Origin: a virus
DNA length: 24,458 bases
Reading direction: 5' to 3' (one strand)
IMG/VR virus record: IMGVR_UViG_3300024346_000492
Span: 1-24,458 of that record
Part shown: piece by piece, positions 6,601-14,500 of the stretch
How the letters are laid out: the number at the start of each line of letters is the position of its first letter
Numbering within the stretch: position 1 is the first letter of the stretch
The notes under the pieces: model-generated
The model's database searches: none
Told to the model about the DNA's origin: nothing
What the model saw: the letters and a program-made list of their open reading frames with translations, nothing else
Translations under genes and position numbers: made by a program

Positions 6601-8325
6601 AACGAAGTCACGAGCATAGTTGCCTACGAAGTTACCGGCAAAGTTAGTGACACGGTCACGTGTATATGCAGAGTAGCGAGTACGAGTTGACGTACGAGCA
6701 TATGCTGAATAACGTGTACGAGTAGATGTACGAGTAGAAACGCGAGCGTAGTTACCAACATAATCACCAGCATAACCACGAGAGTAGTTGCCTGCGAAGC
6801 CACGTGAGTAGTCACCCACGAATCCACGAGCATAGTTACCTACGAAGTTACCAGCGAAGTTAGTGACTCGATTGCGTGTGTAAGTAGAAACACGTGCACG
6901 AGAGTAAACGCCTGCAAAGTTAGTTACACGGTCACGTGTATAATTGGTAATACGAGTACGAGTGTAATCAGCAGAGTATGCTGAAGTACGAGTACGAGTA
7001 TAAGTCCCTGCGTAAGCAGATACACGGTTGCGCGAATAAGTACCAGCATATGCAGATACACGGTTACGAGAATAAGTTCCAGCGTAAGTTCCAGTGTATG
7101 TTGATACGCGTGTACGAGTGTAGTCTGCTGTGTAAGCCGAACTGCGTGTACGTGAGTAAGTACCTGAGTAAGTTGAAACACGACCACGAGTATACGAAGA
7201 TGCACGAGTACGTGAGAATGTTCCGGTAAATGGTGTGATGCGGTTTCGAACATATGTAGAAACACGTGAACGGTTGTAAGTACCGGCAAAGTATCCAGTA
7301 AATGCAGTTAGTCTATTACGTGTATATGATGAAACGCGAGTTCTCGCATAGTTACCTACATAGTCACGAGAATAGTTTCCTACGAAGTCACGTGAGTATG
7401 CACCAGTGTACTCACCAACAAATGTACGTGAGAAAGTATCTACACTGTTACGTGTGTAAGTAGAAACACGGTCACGTGAGTATGCAGAAACCCTAGTACG
7501 AGTGTAAGCAGAGTTACGTGTACGAGAATAAGATGCGTCAACAATAGTACGTTGAGTGTTTGCGGCAGTACCACGAGGTACCCAAGTACCTGCTGAAGTT
7601 GGAGCACCTTGTGCAGATGAACGAAGTTGGTAAGAACCAATCGCACCTGCGGTTGATCGAAGTGATTTAGCACGTTGACCAAGTGTGTACTTGATCTCTG
7701 CGTCTGACATTTCTTTAAGACCGTTAAATGATGAATTTCCATCATAATCGGTTGCAACTGGACGAACTACTGAAACACCAGAAGGTGATGCAGTCTTCTT
7801 CCAAATATGATAATCTATTGTTGTACCATCACCTAATGTATTAGAGAAAACACTATCGACATGTTTAGTCCATTCACTGCCTGGCGAGGTAACTTGTAGT
7901 ACAAACGAACCTTGAAGTCCATTAGACTCAATGTTTTTTAATGCACGGTTTGTGAGGTTATCCAAATCTGCGTCTACCATTTCGTAGAAGCCAGGATTTG
8001 CGTTATCTGCATAATAACCGACAGGTCGAGCAAAATCAGAACCAGACTCACTTGCGGAACCACTAACCTGTCTCAAGGTTGTAGTCACACTCGTGTTTGT
8101 GATAGCAGACATCGGGTGTGTACCCGCTGGTTCGTTGTAGAAGGTATCTACAAATGAACCGATGTTTGTACCGTTGGTTAAACTGATGTCACCAATATCA
8201 CCAGCAGTGGCCTCTGCTAGTGCTTCTCCTACTTTAACAGCAAGGTAGTTCTCTTCTGCTGGAGTAAGTTCCTGTAGGTCACCATTAGTATTCTTAATTT
8301 TTAGTGGTATACTAGATGCTGACAC
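3598..8325 (-). CDS. Giant tetrapeptide-repeat fibre protein A (1575 aa)
   Basis: Predicted virion fibre or adhesin. Residues 1-264 are a non-repetitive N-terminal part, probably the attachment region. From about 265 to 866 and 946 to 1550 the sequence is an almost unbroken four-residue pattern with an aromatic (or Arg/Ser) at position 1 and Gly or Arg at position 3, for example YVGNYARGYAGDF or YTRTRVSAYSRDR. Between them is a non-repetitive Trp-rich island (about 867-945) that resembles an island in giant protein B. The last 25 residues (ending YTLYCRVA) are non-repetitive. The repeats are rich in Tyr, Phe, Arg, Gly, Asn, Asp and Thr and nearly free of Lys, Cys, Met and Pro. The start is GTG with GAGAG 8 bases upstream; no ATG lies between the late promoter and this codon in frame. 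I do not know a named family for this repeat. Confidence 0.8.
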   Translation of the reverse strand: MSASSIPLKIKNTNGDLQELTPAEENYLAVKVGEALAEATAGDIGDISLTNGTNIGSFVDTFYNEPAGTHPMSAITNTSVTTTLRQVSGSASESGSDFARPVGYYADNANPGFYEMVDADLDNLTNRALKNIESNGLQGSFVLQVTSPGSEWTKHVDSVFSNTLGDGTTIDYHIWKKTASPSGVSVVRPVATDYDGNSSFNGLKEMSDAEIKYTLGQRAKSLRSTAGAIGSYQLRSSAQGAPTSAGTWVPRGTAANTQRTIVDASYSRTRNSAYTRTRVSAYSRDRVSTYTRNSVDTFSRTFVGEYTGAYSRDFVGNYSRDYVGNYARTRVSSYTRNRLTAFTGYFAGTYNRSRVSTYVRNRITPFTGTFSRTRASSYTRGRVSTYSGTYSRTRSSAYTADYTRTRVSTYTGTYAGTYSRNRVSAYAGTYSRNRVSAYAGTYTRTRTSAYSADYTRTRITNYTRDRVTNFAGVYSRARVSTYTRNRVTNFAGNFVGNYARGFVGDYSRGFAGNYSRGYAGDYVGNYARVSTRTSTRTRYSAYARTSTRTRYSAYTRDRVTNFAGNFVGNYARDFVGDFVGNYARNFAGDYAGDYVGNYATTFTGDFVGNYARGYAGDFAGDFVGEYTRDRVTNFAGDFVGNYATTFTGDFVGNYARGYAGDFAGNYVGDYARTSTRTRNSAFNYTRTSTRTSTRTLAYTRTLYYAGDFVGDYSRNRAFSYVGDYSRNRAFSYVGNYGRTRTGNYTGNYGRTRVTNYAGDFVGNYGRTRAASYVGNYARTSTRTRNATYTGNYGRTRAASYVGNYGRTRATNYTGDFVGNYSRSYTGNYSRAYGGDYSRLSYYTGNFVGDFTRNLTSTRTSTRTSVGGGASYTSASMFVNWPHTYWRVGPPAGGEPSEAKLFWNGVVVKIWFNPNITTLTGIDGNTYYRGAYNNTSGNWVYYKISRTRTTASSNYTGNFAGNFVTAMAYTTTRATNYTWTSYYSGAYARNFTRNRSSAYARTRATNYTGDFVGDYSRTRNASYVGDYSRNRAASYAGDFVGNYSRTRGASYVGDYSRNRVTNFAGDFVGDYSRNRAFSYAGDYSRTRTGAYTGNYGRTRTGHYTGNYARTSTRTRTETGYYTRTGYYAGDYVGDYGRTLAYAGDYVGNYARTSTRTSTRTRYSAYARTRITNYVGDFTRNRVTNFAGNFVGNYARTSTRTSTRVRYSAYARTRITNYVGDFTRTSTRTSTRNRGSSYARTRVTNYIGDFTRDRVTDFAGNFVGNYSRGYAGDFVGNYTRGYAGDFAGDFTGEYTRTSARTRYSAYVRSRVSVYTRNRSSAYTRDRVTNFAGDFTGNYSRTFSGQYSRNYAGNFVGDYVGDFTGNYVGNYTRQFGGNYVGNYARTFTGEYAGTYSRGFVGEYAGAYSGTYSRDFGGNYVGNYAREFVGEYTGTYSNTFTGNYSRDFSGQYTRDFAGDFVGDYARTFAGEYTGTYARDFVGDFVGNYSRDFVGNYSRVRVSAYSRIRSSAYSGTYSRDRVSTYVGDFTGNYTREFTGDYSRNFGGNYSRSFLGNYVGATISDTLVHTPETYTLYCRVA
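3675..5489 (-). repeat. Tetrapeptide (12-nt) repeat array, C-terminal half of giant protein A
   Basis: About 605 residues of the pattern [YF]-x-[GR]-[NDTA] repeat at 12-nt spacing. At DNA level many units share near-identical words such as GGTAACTAC and GTAGGTGAC (as read on the minus strand). Longer blocks are duplicated: gttagtgatacgagtacg occurs at 4681 and again at 4813, exactly 132 bases (11 tetrads) apart. Confidence 0.85.
5490..5730 (-). other. Non-repetitive island domain splitting the array of giant protein A
   Basis: Roughly residues 867-945. Features are YWRVGPP, LFWNGVVVKIWF, then GNTYYRGAYNNTSGNW and YYKIS. The tetrad pattern stops abruptly on both sides. An island at 20400-20693 in giant protein B shows the same order of landmarks (YW, FNG or WNG, NG/GN-TY, YY), so I read it as a shared domain, perhaps a carbohydrate- or surface-binding knob. 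Confidence 0.65.
5731..7533 (-). repeat. Tetrapeptide (12-nt) repeat array, N-terminal half of giant protein A
   Basis: About 602 residues of the aromatic-x-Gly/Arg-x pattern. A higher-order duplication is visible: the block starting agcgtatccacgagcatag at 6349 recurs at 6481, again 132 bases (44 residues, 11 tetrads) away. The blocks encode ATTFTGDFVGNYARGYAGDF with few changes. Confidence 0.85.
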
Positions 8326-8375
8326 AATATCGTCTCTCTTTAGCTAAAGTTAAATTTAAGGTTTATAACATCATT

Positions 8376-8383
8376 TATTTATA
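8376..8383 (-). promoter_or_regulatory. T4-type late promoter (TATAAATA) for giant gene A
   Basis: Exact TATAAATA on the minus strand, 50 bases before the GTG start at 8325 and directly after the terminator at 8386-8424. A 12-bp palindrome (ctttagctaaag, 8338-8349) lies in the leader just upstream of the ribosome binding site. Confidence 0.7.
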
Positions 8384-8385
8384 AT

Positions 8386-8424
8386 AAAAAAAATGTGCAT
8401 AAACAAAGTCTAAGCACATTTTTT
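8386..8424 (-). terminator. Rho-independent terminator after the chaperone gene
   Basis: TGTGC (read as GCACA on the other arm) at 8394-8398 and 8414-8418 is flanked by A-runs and T-runs that extend the stem to 11 bp, with a 15-base loop. On the minus strand it ends in a run of eight Ts. It closes the long unit that ends with the 146-aa gene. The A/T flanks make it potentially bidirectional. The rest of the 176-base gap 8326-8501 holds the late promoter and a 9-bp inverted repeat (8448-8456/8472-8480) of unknown role. Confidence 0.75.
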
Positions 8425-8501
8425 GAGTCATTTTTTAGAATGTGTTTATAGTGTATGCAACATTCACTATTATACACTATTATCTAGAAAATAGCAAGTA
8501 A

Positions 8502-8942
8502 TTATTTTGGTTCTTTTGGCCAATCAACATCCTTTACATTAGATATATTGTCTTGGACAAAAGATAGACTTCTTAGTTCCTCACGATATATTTGCCAGTC
8601 CAACTTATCATCTTCTGATAACGGAGAGTCTGGCATTTGAGTCCAGTCACTACTCTGAAGCAATAGATTACGAATTTCTCTTATCTCTTGAATGAGATCG
8701 TCCCATGACCATTCCCACTGATTGTTCACCCACTTGGAATGTTTGTTGGGAGATACTTCCCTTTCTTTCCACTCGTCGTCCCAATAGTGAGTCATAATGA
8801 AGTCATTTCTATTATCTATAGCAAAATCAATATGAACCACTTCAGAACCGTCTTCACGTAATCCTTCTGGTTCATTATTACCAGATGCTAATTTCAGAAC
8901 TTCTATTTCATTATTTCTAATGAAAGCAATATAATAAATCAT
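8502..8942 (-). CDS. Phage tail assembly chaperone (PF16778-like), 146 aa
   Basis: The C-terminal third carries the signature of this chaperone family: RNLLLQSSDWTQMPDSPL (about 91-108) followed by WQIYREELRSL (116-126) and a terminal DWPKEP. Members usually sit beside a fibre gene and help its protein fold or assemble. The N-terminal half is unrelated to that signature but shares HS-x-W and W-x-WSWD segments with the 159-aa protein at 17905-18384, so the two are paralogues. It starts 11 bases after the 244-aa gene, with GAGAAG before the ATG, and is the last gene before a strong terminator. The next gene is giant fibre A, which I infer to be its client, although the 244-aa protein is an equally close neighbour. 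Confidence 0.75.
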   Translation of the reverse strand: MIYYIAFIRNNEIEVLKLASGNNEPEGLREDGSEVVHIDFAIDNRNDFIMTHYWDDEWKEREVSPNKHSKWVNNQWEWSWDDLIQEIREIRNLLLQSSDWTQMPDSPLSEDDKLDWQIYREELRSLSFVQDNISNVKDVDWPKEPK

Positions 8943-8953
8943 TTATCTTCTCT

Positions 8954-9688
8954 TTATGTTAATTCTGCTGAAAGTATCATTCCGGTGATACTGGTTGCCC
9001 ATCTTTCATCACTTGTTGCGGAAGTCTGTCCTTCAGGACCAGTATTATTACCAACACTATAATAACCAATAGCATAAGGTCCACCAGCAAACCAAATACC
9101 AACTATGTCAGTATCACCTTCGAAGGTGCCGGCTAAACCACTCGTCCAGTTAGATATTTCCCAGTAGTCTGAAGATGAACCTAAACTAACTCCACCATTT
9201 GTAGTAGACCATGCGTCCACACTTCTTGGTTCATGATATGTATTTATTTTAAAATGGTGTCCTAGTTGTATGGCACGACTATCAAACTGTTTGGTATTAT
9301 CTGCATTGAAAACCACTAGACCATAATCATCTGAGGATGAAACTTTACTCGAATGTTTTACCGTAAAATAATCCAGTGTAGCTTCAGTAGCAGGACCAAA
9401 AGTAGTAGTCCACTGTCCTCCCGAAGAAGTATTGGTCATCTGACGTTTATTAAACTTTTTAGATATTTGGTTATAAAAAATAACTTGATCATTGAAGGCA
9501 TTTATCTGACCATCAGGTATCTTAATAAAAACGAAATCCGCATCACTAGTAGAAAATGGACCATTTGTCGTTACACTAGGGCCAGTTCCAGTTCCTATTT
9601 CACTAACAACGTAACTGTTCATCTTTCTACGAGAATCAAACATTAATCCGTTGTTAGCATTATAAACTGTAAGACCATAATCTGACAT
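8954..9688 (-). CDS. YG-module tail or fibre protein with two internal repeats (244 aa)
   Basis: Begins MSDYGLTVYNANNGLMFDSR, and a second copy of the module occurs at about 121-138 (DYGLVVFNADN, then FDSR). The stretch between and after is beta-rich, with a glycine-rich C-terminal part (GIWFAGGPYAIGYYSVG). The whole protein aligns in order with the first ~275 residues of giant protein B: D/Y-x-FIK-x-P, then LDYFTVKHSS against MDYFVVRKAS, then the second YG-x-FDSR module, then FKINTY against FYIESY. It is therefore a free-standing version of B's N-terminal domain. TAATG overlap with the 97-aa gene upstream. Such YG proteins are typical of phage tail-tip or fibre clusters. Exact function unknown. 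Confidence 0.7.
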   Translation of the reverse strand: MSDYGLTVYNANNGLMFDSRRKMNSYVVSEIGTGTGPSVTTNGPFSTSDADFVFIKIPDGQINAFNDQVIFYNQISKKFNKRQMTNTSSGGQWTTTFGPATEATLDYFTVKHSSKVSSSDDYGLVVFNADNTKQFDSRAIQLGHHFKINTYHEPRSVDAWSTTNGGVSLGSSSDYWEISNWTSGLAGTFEGDTDIVGIWFAGGPYAIGYYSVGNNTGPEGQTSATSDERWATSITGMILSAELT

Positions 9689-9981
9689 TACTGAAACCTA
9701 AAAAGTTTTGCGGAAAATACCGCATTTCCATTATTCGTATTGGTGATTGTCAAAGTGTCATTAGAAGAATTTCGAGTGATCTCTATATTTTCACTCGAAG
9801 TTGTTAAGTCTATTCCAATCAATGCTGAATTTCCAGCACCTTCTGTTTGGATATTAATAGAAGAATTTCCTCCAATAGATTGACTAGTAAGTTCAAAATC
9901 ATACTCTTCATTGAATATGACATCGGAGTTAGTTATAACTCCTCCGTTGATACCGTCACTTATGTATAGTCCGTGACTCAT
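9688..9981 (-). CDS. Small YG-family tail protein (97 aa)
   Basis: Begins MSHGLYISDGINGG and ends GNAVFSAKLFRFQ. The end resembles the end of the N-terminal domain of giant protein B (HNAIFAAKLGVG), and the start resembles the MSxYG starts of the 104-aa and 244-aa proteins, with His-Gly in place of Tyr-Gly. It is a compact beta-rich protein, rich in Asn, Ser and Thr, with no cysteines. The ATG overlaps the stop of the 449-aa fibre gene (ATGA) and its own stop overlaps the next ATG (TAATG), so the three are translationally coupled. It probably caps or follows the fibre in the tail tip. Function unproven. Confidence 0.65.
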   Translation of the reverse strand: MSHGLYISDGINGGVITNSDVIFNEEYDFELTSQSIGGNSSINIQTEGAGNSALIGIDLTTSSENIEITRNSSNDTLTITNTNNGNAVFSAKLFRFQ

Positions 9982-11327
9982 AGTCCTGCCAAGTTCCCTA
10001 GCTGTACACGTAGTTGTCCAGAACTATCAAATATCTTAGTGGCGTCATTTGTTAATTCCATTCGAGCACCAGTTTGACCTGTACCTATATCTAGTTGTCC
10101 TGTAACTGTCGCATTAGAAAGTAACACGTCATTACCAGAAACCGTGAATGGTTGGATTTCATTATCAGAAGCATTTACAATCTTGAAGGTGTCTGCGGTC
10201 AATGCAAACTCTGCGGTTGCACCGTCATTACCGAACTTGATACCAGCAATGTGTGGGTTTGCTTCAGTTCCAGCAACTAGGTCTATACCCCAAGATGCAT
10301 TTGTTGTTATTAATCCTTCTACTCGTGAGACTTCTGTCTGTAGGGATTCTGTAGCTAGTGCAACGAAAGTGGTGGGATTACCATCTGAGTCTACAGTATC
10401 TATTTTACCTTCAAGAATAGTAATATCTCCCTGTACAGTCGAGATATTTCCTTCATTGACTTCCACACGAGAAGTTAGAGCTGATCTTGCGTTACCTTCT
10501 GCGGTGATTAGGGCACCTGTATCAGAATCATTCGCCCTAACCAAGGTGTCTAGGTTTACTATTTTACCAGCTTCCAATACCAACCTATCACTGTCCGCAT
10601 TAAGTCTAAGAGTCAACTCATCCAGTGCACCACCAATGGCTTCAGTAACTTGTTCTGGTGTGAGAGTTATTCCATCACTAATAACTGCCTTTAAGTCTAC
10701 GTCTAGTTTAGTTACATCGGAAACCACAGCGGACAACCCACTAGTGTTTGCATTCACAGTAGAGGTCAATGCACTTACGGCACTAGTCTGTAAATCGATT
10801 CGGTCATTGGTCGCAGAATCTAAAAGAAGTAGATCCGCACTCACACTATCGATTCTTCCCCCAAAAACGCTAATACTACTATCTGTCGCATCAATGCGTG
10901 AGATTAAAGTAGTGTTCGCATTCGCAATAGCATCTGCAAGTAAGTCCGAATCAATACCACCTAGAACAAGACCTTCAAGTTCTGCTTGAGTGGCTTGTAT
11001 CTGTGAGGCAAGAACGGTGATACCACTATCGGTTTCAGTTACACTTGCATGTAATGTCAACAAGGAAGCCGCGTTAGCAGCAACAGCATTTTCAAGATCG
11101 GTTAAATCTACGTTAACGTCTATGGTAAATTGTTGTAGATATTCTTGGTTGATGACTGTAAGAAAATAATCCGAATCAAGAATATTGTTGACGATATTCG
11201 TAACCGAATTTGAATCTACACTATTAAAGACCCCAGTCTTAACAAGAGCAAAGTTTTCGTTTAATTTATCGAATGCCGCATTGATATTATCTGCGAGATT
11301 GACTGTTTGTATAGTACCTGTGCTCAT
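9978..11327 (-). CDS. Tail fibre with long helical shaft and DUF1983/gpJ-like C-terminus (449 aa)
   Basis: Predicted fibre or tail-tip protein. Residues 1-30 (NLADNINAAFDKLNENFALV) resemble a short adaptor helix. Residues 30-340 are irregular Ala/Ser/Asp/Ile-rich helical repeats with many DSD, DSN and DSS turns, expected to form a trimeric coiled shaft. The C-terminus begins at Trp346 with WGIDLVAGTEANPHIAGIKF, then EFALTADTFKIVNA, then PFTVSGNDVLLSNATVTG and a final GQLRVQLG, matching the DUF1983-type domain at the end of lambda gpJ-like host-specificity proteins. The truncated fibre at the right end of the window finishes with the same domain. Starts by ATGA overlap with the 76-aa gene. Low in Cys, no membrane segment. 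Confidence 0.75.
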   Translation of the reverse strand: MSTGTIQTVNLADNINAAFDKLNENFALVKTGVFNSVDSNSVTNIVNNILDSDYFLTVINQEYLQQFTIDVNVDLTDLENAVAANAASLLTLHASVTETDSGITVLASQIQATQAELEGLVLGGIDSDLLADAIANANTTLISRIDATDSSISVFGGRIDSVSADLLLLDSATNDRIDLQTSAVSALTSTVNANTSGLSAVVSDVTKLDVDLKAVISDGITLTPEQVTEAIGGALDELTLRLNADSDRLVLEAGKIVNLDTLVRANDSDTGALITAEGNARSALTSRVEVNEGNISTVQGDITILEGKIDTVDSDGNPTTFVALATESLQTEVSRVEGLITTNASWGIDLVAGTEANPHIAGIKFGNDGATAEFALTADTFKIVNASDNEIQPFTVSGNDVLLSNATVTGQLDIGTGQTGARMELTNDATKIFDSSGQLRVQLGNLAGL

Positions 11328-11554
11328 TTCTTATCCTCTAATAAACGAAAAAGCAATTCTTTTATTTGTGTAACATCATCTCTCAATGTGTCTACCTCAT
11401 TGGTTAGACGTATGATGTGTTGTTCTTTTTCCTGTTGAACTGTTCTAAGTTTTCTTGACCTTTCTATTTCTGTCTTGTTGGTATTTAGGATAGCGCCTGT
11501 GCGTCTATCCCTTACCAAATTACTGTGACCTTCTACTCTTTGATGGGTATTCAT
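11324..11554 (-). CDS. Small coiled-coil protein of the baseplate cluster (76 aa)
   Basis: Residues 1-30 read like a conserved head, VEGHSNLVRDRRTGAILNTN, a V-x-GH-x-NLVRD-x-x-TGAI-x-N pattern I associate with small proteins in the structural clusters of T4-like marine phages. Residues 31-76 are a charged amphipathic helix (about six heptads, ending LLFRLLEDKK) that should form a coiled coil. It sits between the DUF4815 gene (1-base TAATG overlap) and the fibre gene (ATGA overlap), so expression is coupled to both. A linker or assembly role between baseplate and fibre is plausible but not shown. No enzymatic motif. Confidence 0.7.
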   Translation of the reverse strand: MNTHQRVEGHSNLVRDRRTGAILNTNKTEIERSRKLRTVQQEKEQHIIRLTNEVDTLRDDVTQIKELLFRLLEDKK

Positions 11555-14500
11555 TATGTTACCAGTGCAATTGCACGTAGGTCTCTAATTACCGGAGACT
11601 TAGACGAGTTACTTGAGTGCATCACAATCTTCACTTGGAATGCGGTAAACTGATCGGTATCAATAGTGTACTCATAGTCACGGTATGTCAAAGGATTCTC
11701 ATCCGAAGGAAGTTCTTTGTCTATGGTAGTTTGTACCCACTCTGATATGAAGTTATTATCATCTGTGCCGTCAGTAGCAGCCAAAGCATCTTCATCTGCT
11801 GCAACTCTCACGTACACTTCAAAGTCAGAAGGAGATGGACGGTTTGCAGTAAAGATAACTTTCAGTCCAACAGACGATTCGTCGACGGTCACTGGTACAG
11901 TTATGTGTTGTGCTGCGTACCTAAATGTGTTATAGTCAGGTGTATTCGTCGTCTCGTTATAAACATTATAGTCAATGACATTTTCTAATGCAAGAACAGA
12001 GACCCTCTGTAGGTCAATGACTGGAGAAACTTTAGTATCATTTGTCGTCATCTGAAGATTGAACTTCATGGTCTCTGAACCACCAGCATTATCCGACGAT
12101 GCCACAACGCTCGGTAATGTGTTGGTGTTGTAGTCATTTAAGAATACGGGTTTCGCATTATTTAAATCAGCAGGCAAGCCGTAACCAAACTGATTGGTCG
12201 AACGAATATCACCATAAGATGTAACAGAAGGACTAAACAACTTAGCAGATATGGTTGTTGAGTTTGGTGTCACAGTTTGTATCTGTGGCACGAACTCATC
12301 GTAGTAAACTTGTTGAGACGCAGTAACATCATCACCACCACCTTGAGCGGAAGATGTTGCGGTAGTGGCCACAGTGATGTTGTATCCATCCCATGTTGGG
12401 TTAGATACTAGGAATGTTCCCACGAAGTCGGTTGATGGAACTCCACCAATTGCATTGGGTACGTCAGAAATAGATACTGTATCGTTGTAACTGAATCCGT
12501 GACCTTCTTGGTAGATCTTAACAATCGAAGATCCTTGAGTAGTATCGATAGGATTAGAACCAAGAGTAACCTTTGGTAGTGGTGCATTATCAAGAACAAG
12601 GTCACCAGATGCATCAAAGTCAGCACGGTCTAATTCAAACATTAGATCTTTAGTCTGGTCTGGAGTCCATGTGAAACCATTTTGTGATAGGAACAGAGAA
12701 CCTAAAGTAGGTTGTCTTGTAACTCTATCTTCTCGTGAACCGAAAACGTTTTGATAAGTTTCAGCAATATAAGCATTATATCCCACTGACTCTGCAAGTA
12801 ATACTATACAGTATTCTTCACCACTTGTCAAGTAAATTGGTTCATCAAATTCAACTATTGTTGGAGAACCTTGTACATCTTCAATTGTTTCGGGATTAGT
12901 CGCAATCGCAATGTCAGCAGGGTCAATAAACTTGACTGCGCCAGGCACGATGCGTGTAGTTGGTATACCATTCTCTACTGGACGAATCTGAACCTGTAGA
13001 GGAATGTTATCATCTTTGGTCGACAAGAAGATTCTTGCTTTAGTTATGAATAGACCGTTAGGGTTCTCTATCTGGTCAACGAAGAATGTCTGTGCGAGAG
13101 GGTCTTGACGACCAGCACGTCTACCCACTATACGAGTACTGCGTACAGTTCTCTGTACACTCTCGATAGAACCTGTTGATGTGTATGCCGCACGAGTTGT
13201 AACTGTTGCTTCGTCTTCGTCATTGAGACTTACATCAAGAAGTTTAAACTCATGGGTACCAGTTCTAAAGTTGATAGACGGTGTGTTAGGTAAGAAAAAA
13301 CTACCAATCAATTCACCGTTTGCATCTGTCTGTAGTGGAGACTTTCCACCCAGAGCAGATGGATATTCTGGTTCATTTGCATACTGACTACCAAACTCTG
13401 TAGGATCGTCCGAGAATCTTGAAGCAGTTGTCTCTTGTCGCACCCATGAACTCACGTCTTTATTACCGAAGAATGCGAACATCTTAGTGTTAGGACGAAG
13501 ACCCTTGGCAGTGAAGTGGATTCTACGAGAACGCATGAACGGAACAATCTCTACATCTGCAACTTGTTCACCGATGAAGTCTTGAATGCTTCGAGTTGTA
13601 TCTCTGAACGACACGTCTCTTGGTATTGTAGTGAAGAGTCCTGAATTACCGATATTACTAAACCCTCGACCTTCACTTGAATTAACCCATAGGTCGGCTT
13701 CGAAGTTTTCTAATCGACGTACTGTGGTCTGCATAACAGGTGGTAGGGTTCGAGTCTCAACCCACTCATCCGAAGATGGGGATAGTTCCATATGTCCGGT
13801 TTGAGTCAATACTGCGAATGGGTTTACGTTCATTGTATCTGTAGCAAGTAGTTGCGATACTAGATTGACATCTGTGTAAGGTAGAGTTACTAGGTCACCA
13901 TGCTTCACAACCGCGTCGACATTGTCCGTACTATAAGAAAGACGAACTGAGTTCTCACGGAAGGATGGTTTCAACAATCCCTGTGGGTCGATAGACGCAC
14001 GATAGTTATTATTGTTGATATCTGAGAAGGTAAACGAACTAAAGTTGTCCGCAATGAATCCCGCTTTAGTACGTGCATTGCCCGAACCGTCTAGTACAGT
14101 CAATGCGTTAGTGTTGGACTCTAACAGACTCAAAGTAGTTAGTTCGAATAGGTCTGTTACACGTTGTTCCAACTTACCGATATCTTTCATTGTGAATCGT
14201 TTGTTTGGAATGAATGTGCTAGTAAGGTCGGCAGTACCAAATGTGTATGGGTTCAATCGGAACTTGTACAGTGCCATTGAACCTGTAGGAATCTCTGGTT
14301 CACGTGGGATTACATTGGACTCACCTTGAATCACCTGTAGTTCACCGAACCCGATGTCACCACGACTGTCTGTTGCGTTGGCAACTAGAATGTCGATACG
14401 TGGTAGGTAGTACTGTATATTGTTAATTGTGATTGCCGAGGCATTCTGTGGTAGTTCGGCCCTAACATCAAACTCACCTAGGTAGGTAAATGCACGAGAA

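Noticed and set aside
3675-7533. Dense short DNA repeats that could suggest a CRISPR array or satellite
   Set aside because: The period is 12 bases with no constant repeat/spacer alternation, and the minus-strand frame is open for 1575 codons. It is coding repeat.
3598-8325. Possibility that the giant repeat genes are assembly artefacts
   Set aside because: Frames are intact over 4.7 kb, units differ in synonymous codons, and two separate genes show the design. Exact copy number could still be wrong where blocks are identical.
8469-8474. TATAAT on the minus strand downstream of the 146-aa gene
   Set aside because: No convincing -35 or TGn extension, and a strong terminator lies directly downstream.
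10144-10989. Plus-strand open frame of about 281 codons opposite the 449-aa fibre gene
   Set aside because: It is antisense to a gene with clear domain matches and tight coupling to its neighbours. No upstream signals or recognisable protein; it is a shadow frame of the low-complexity fibre.
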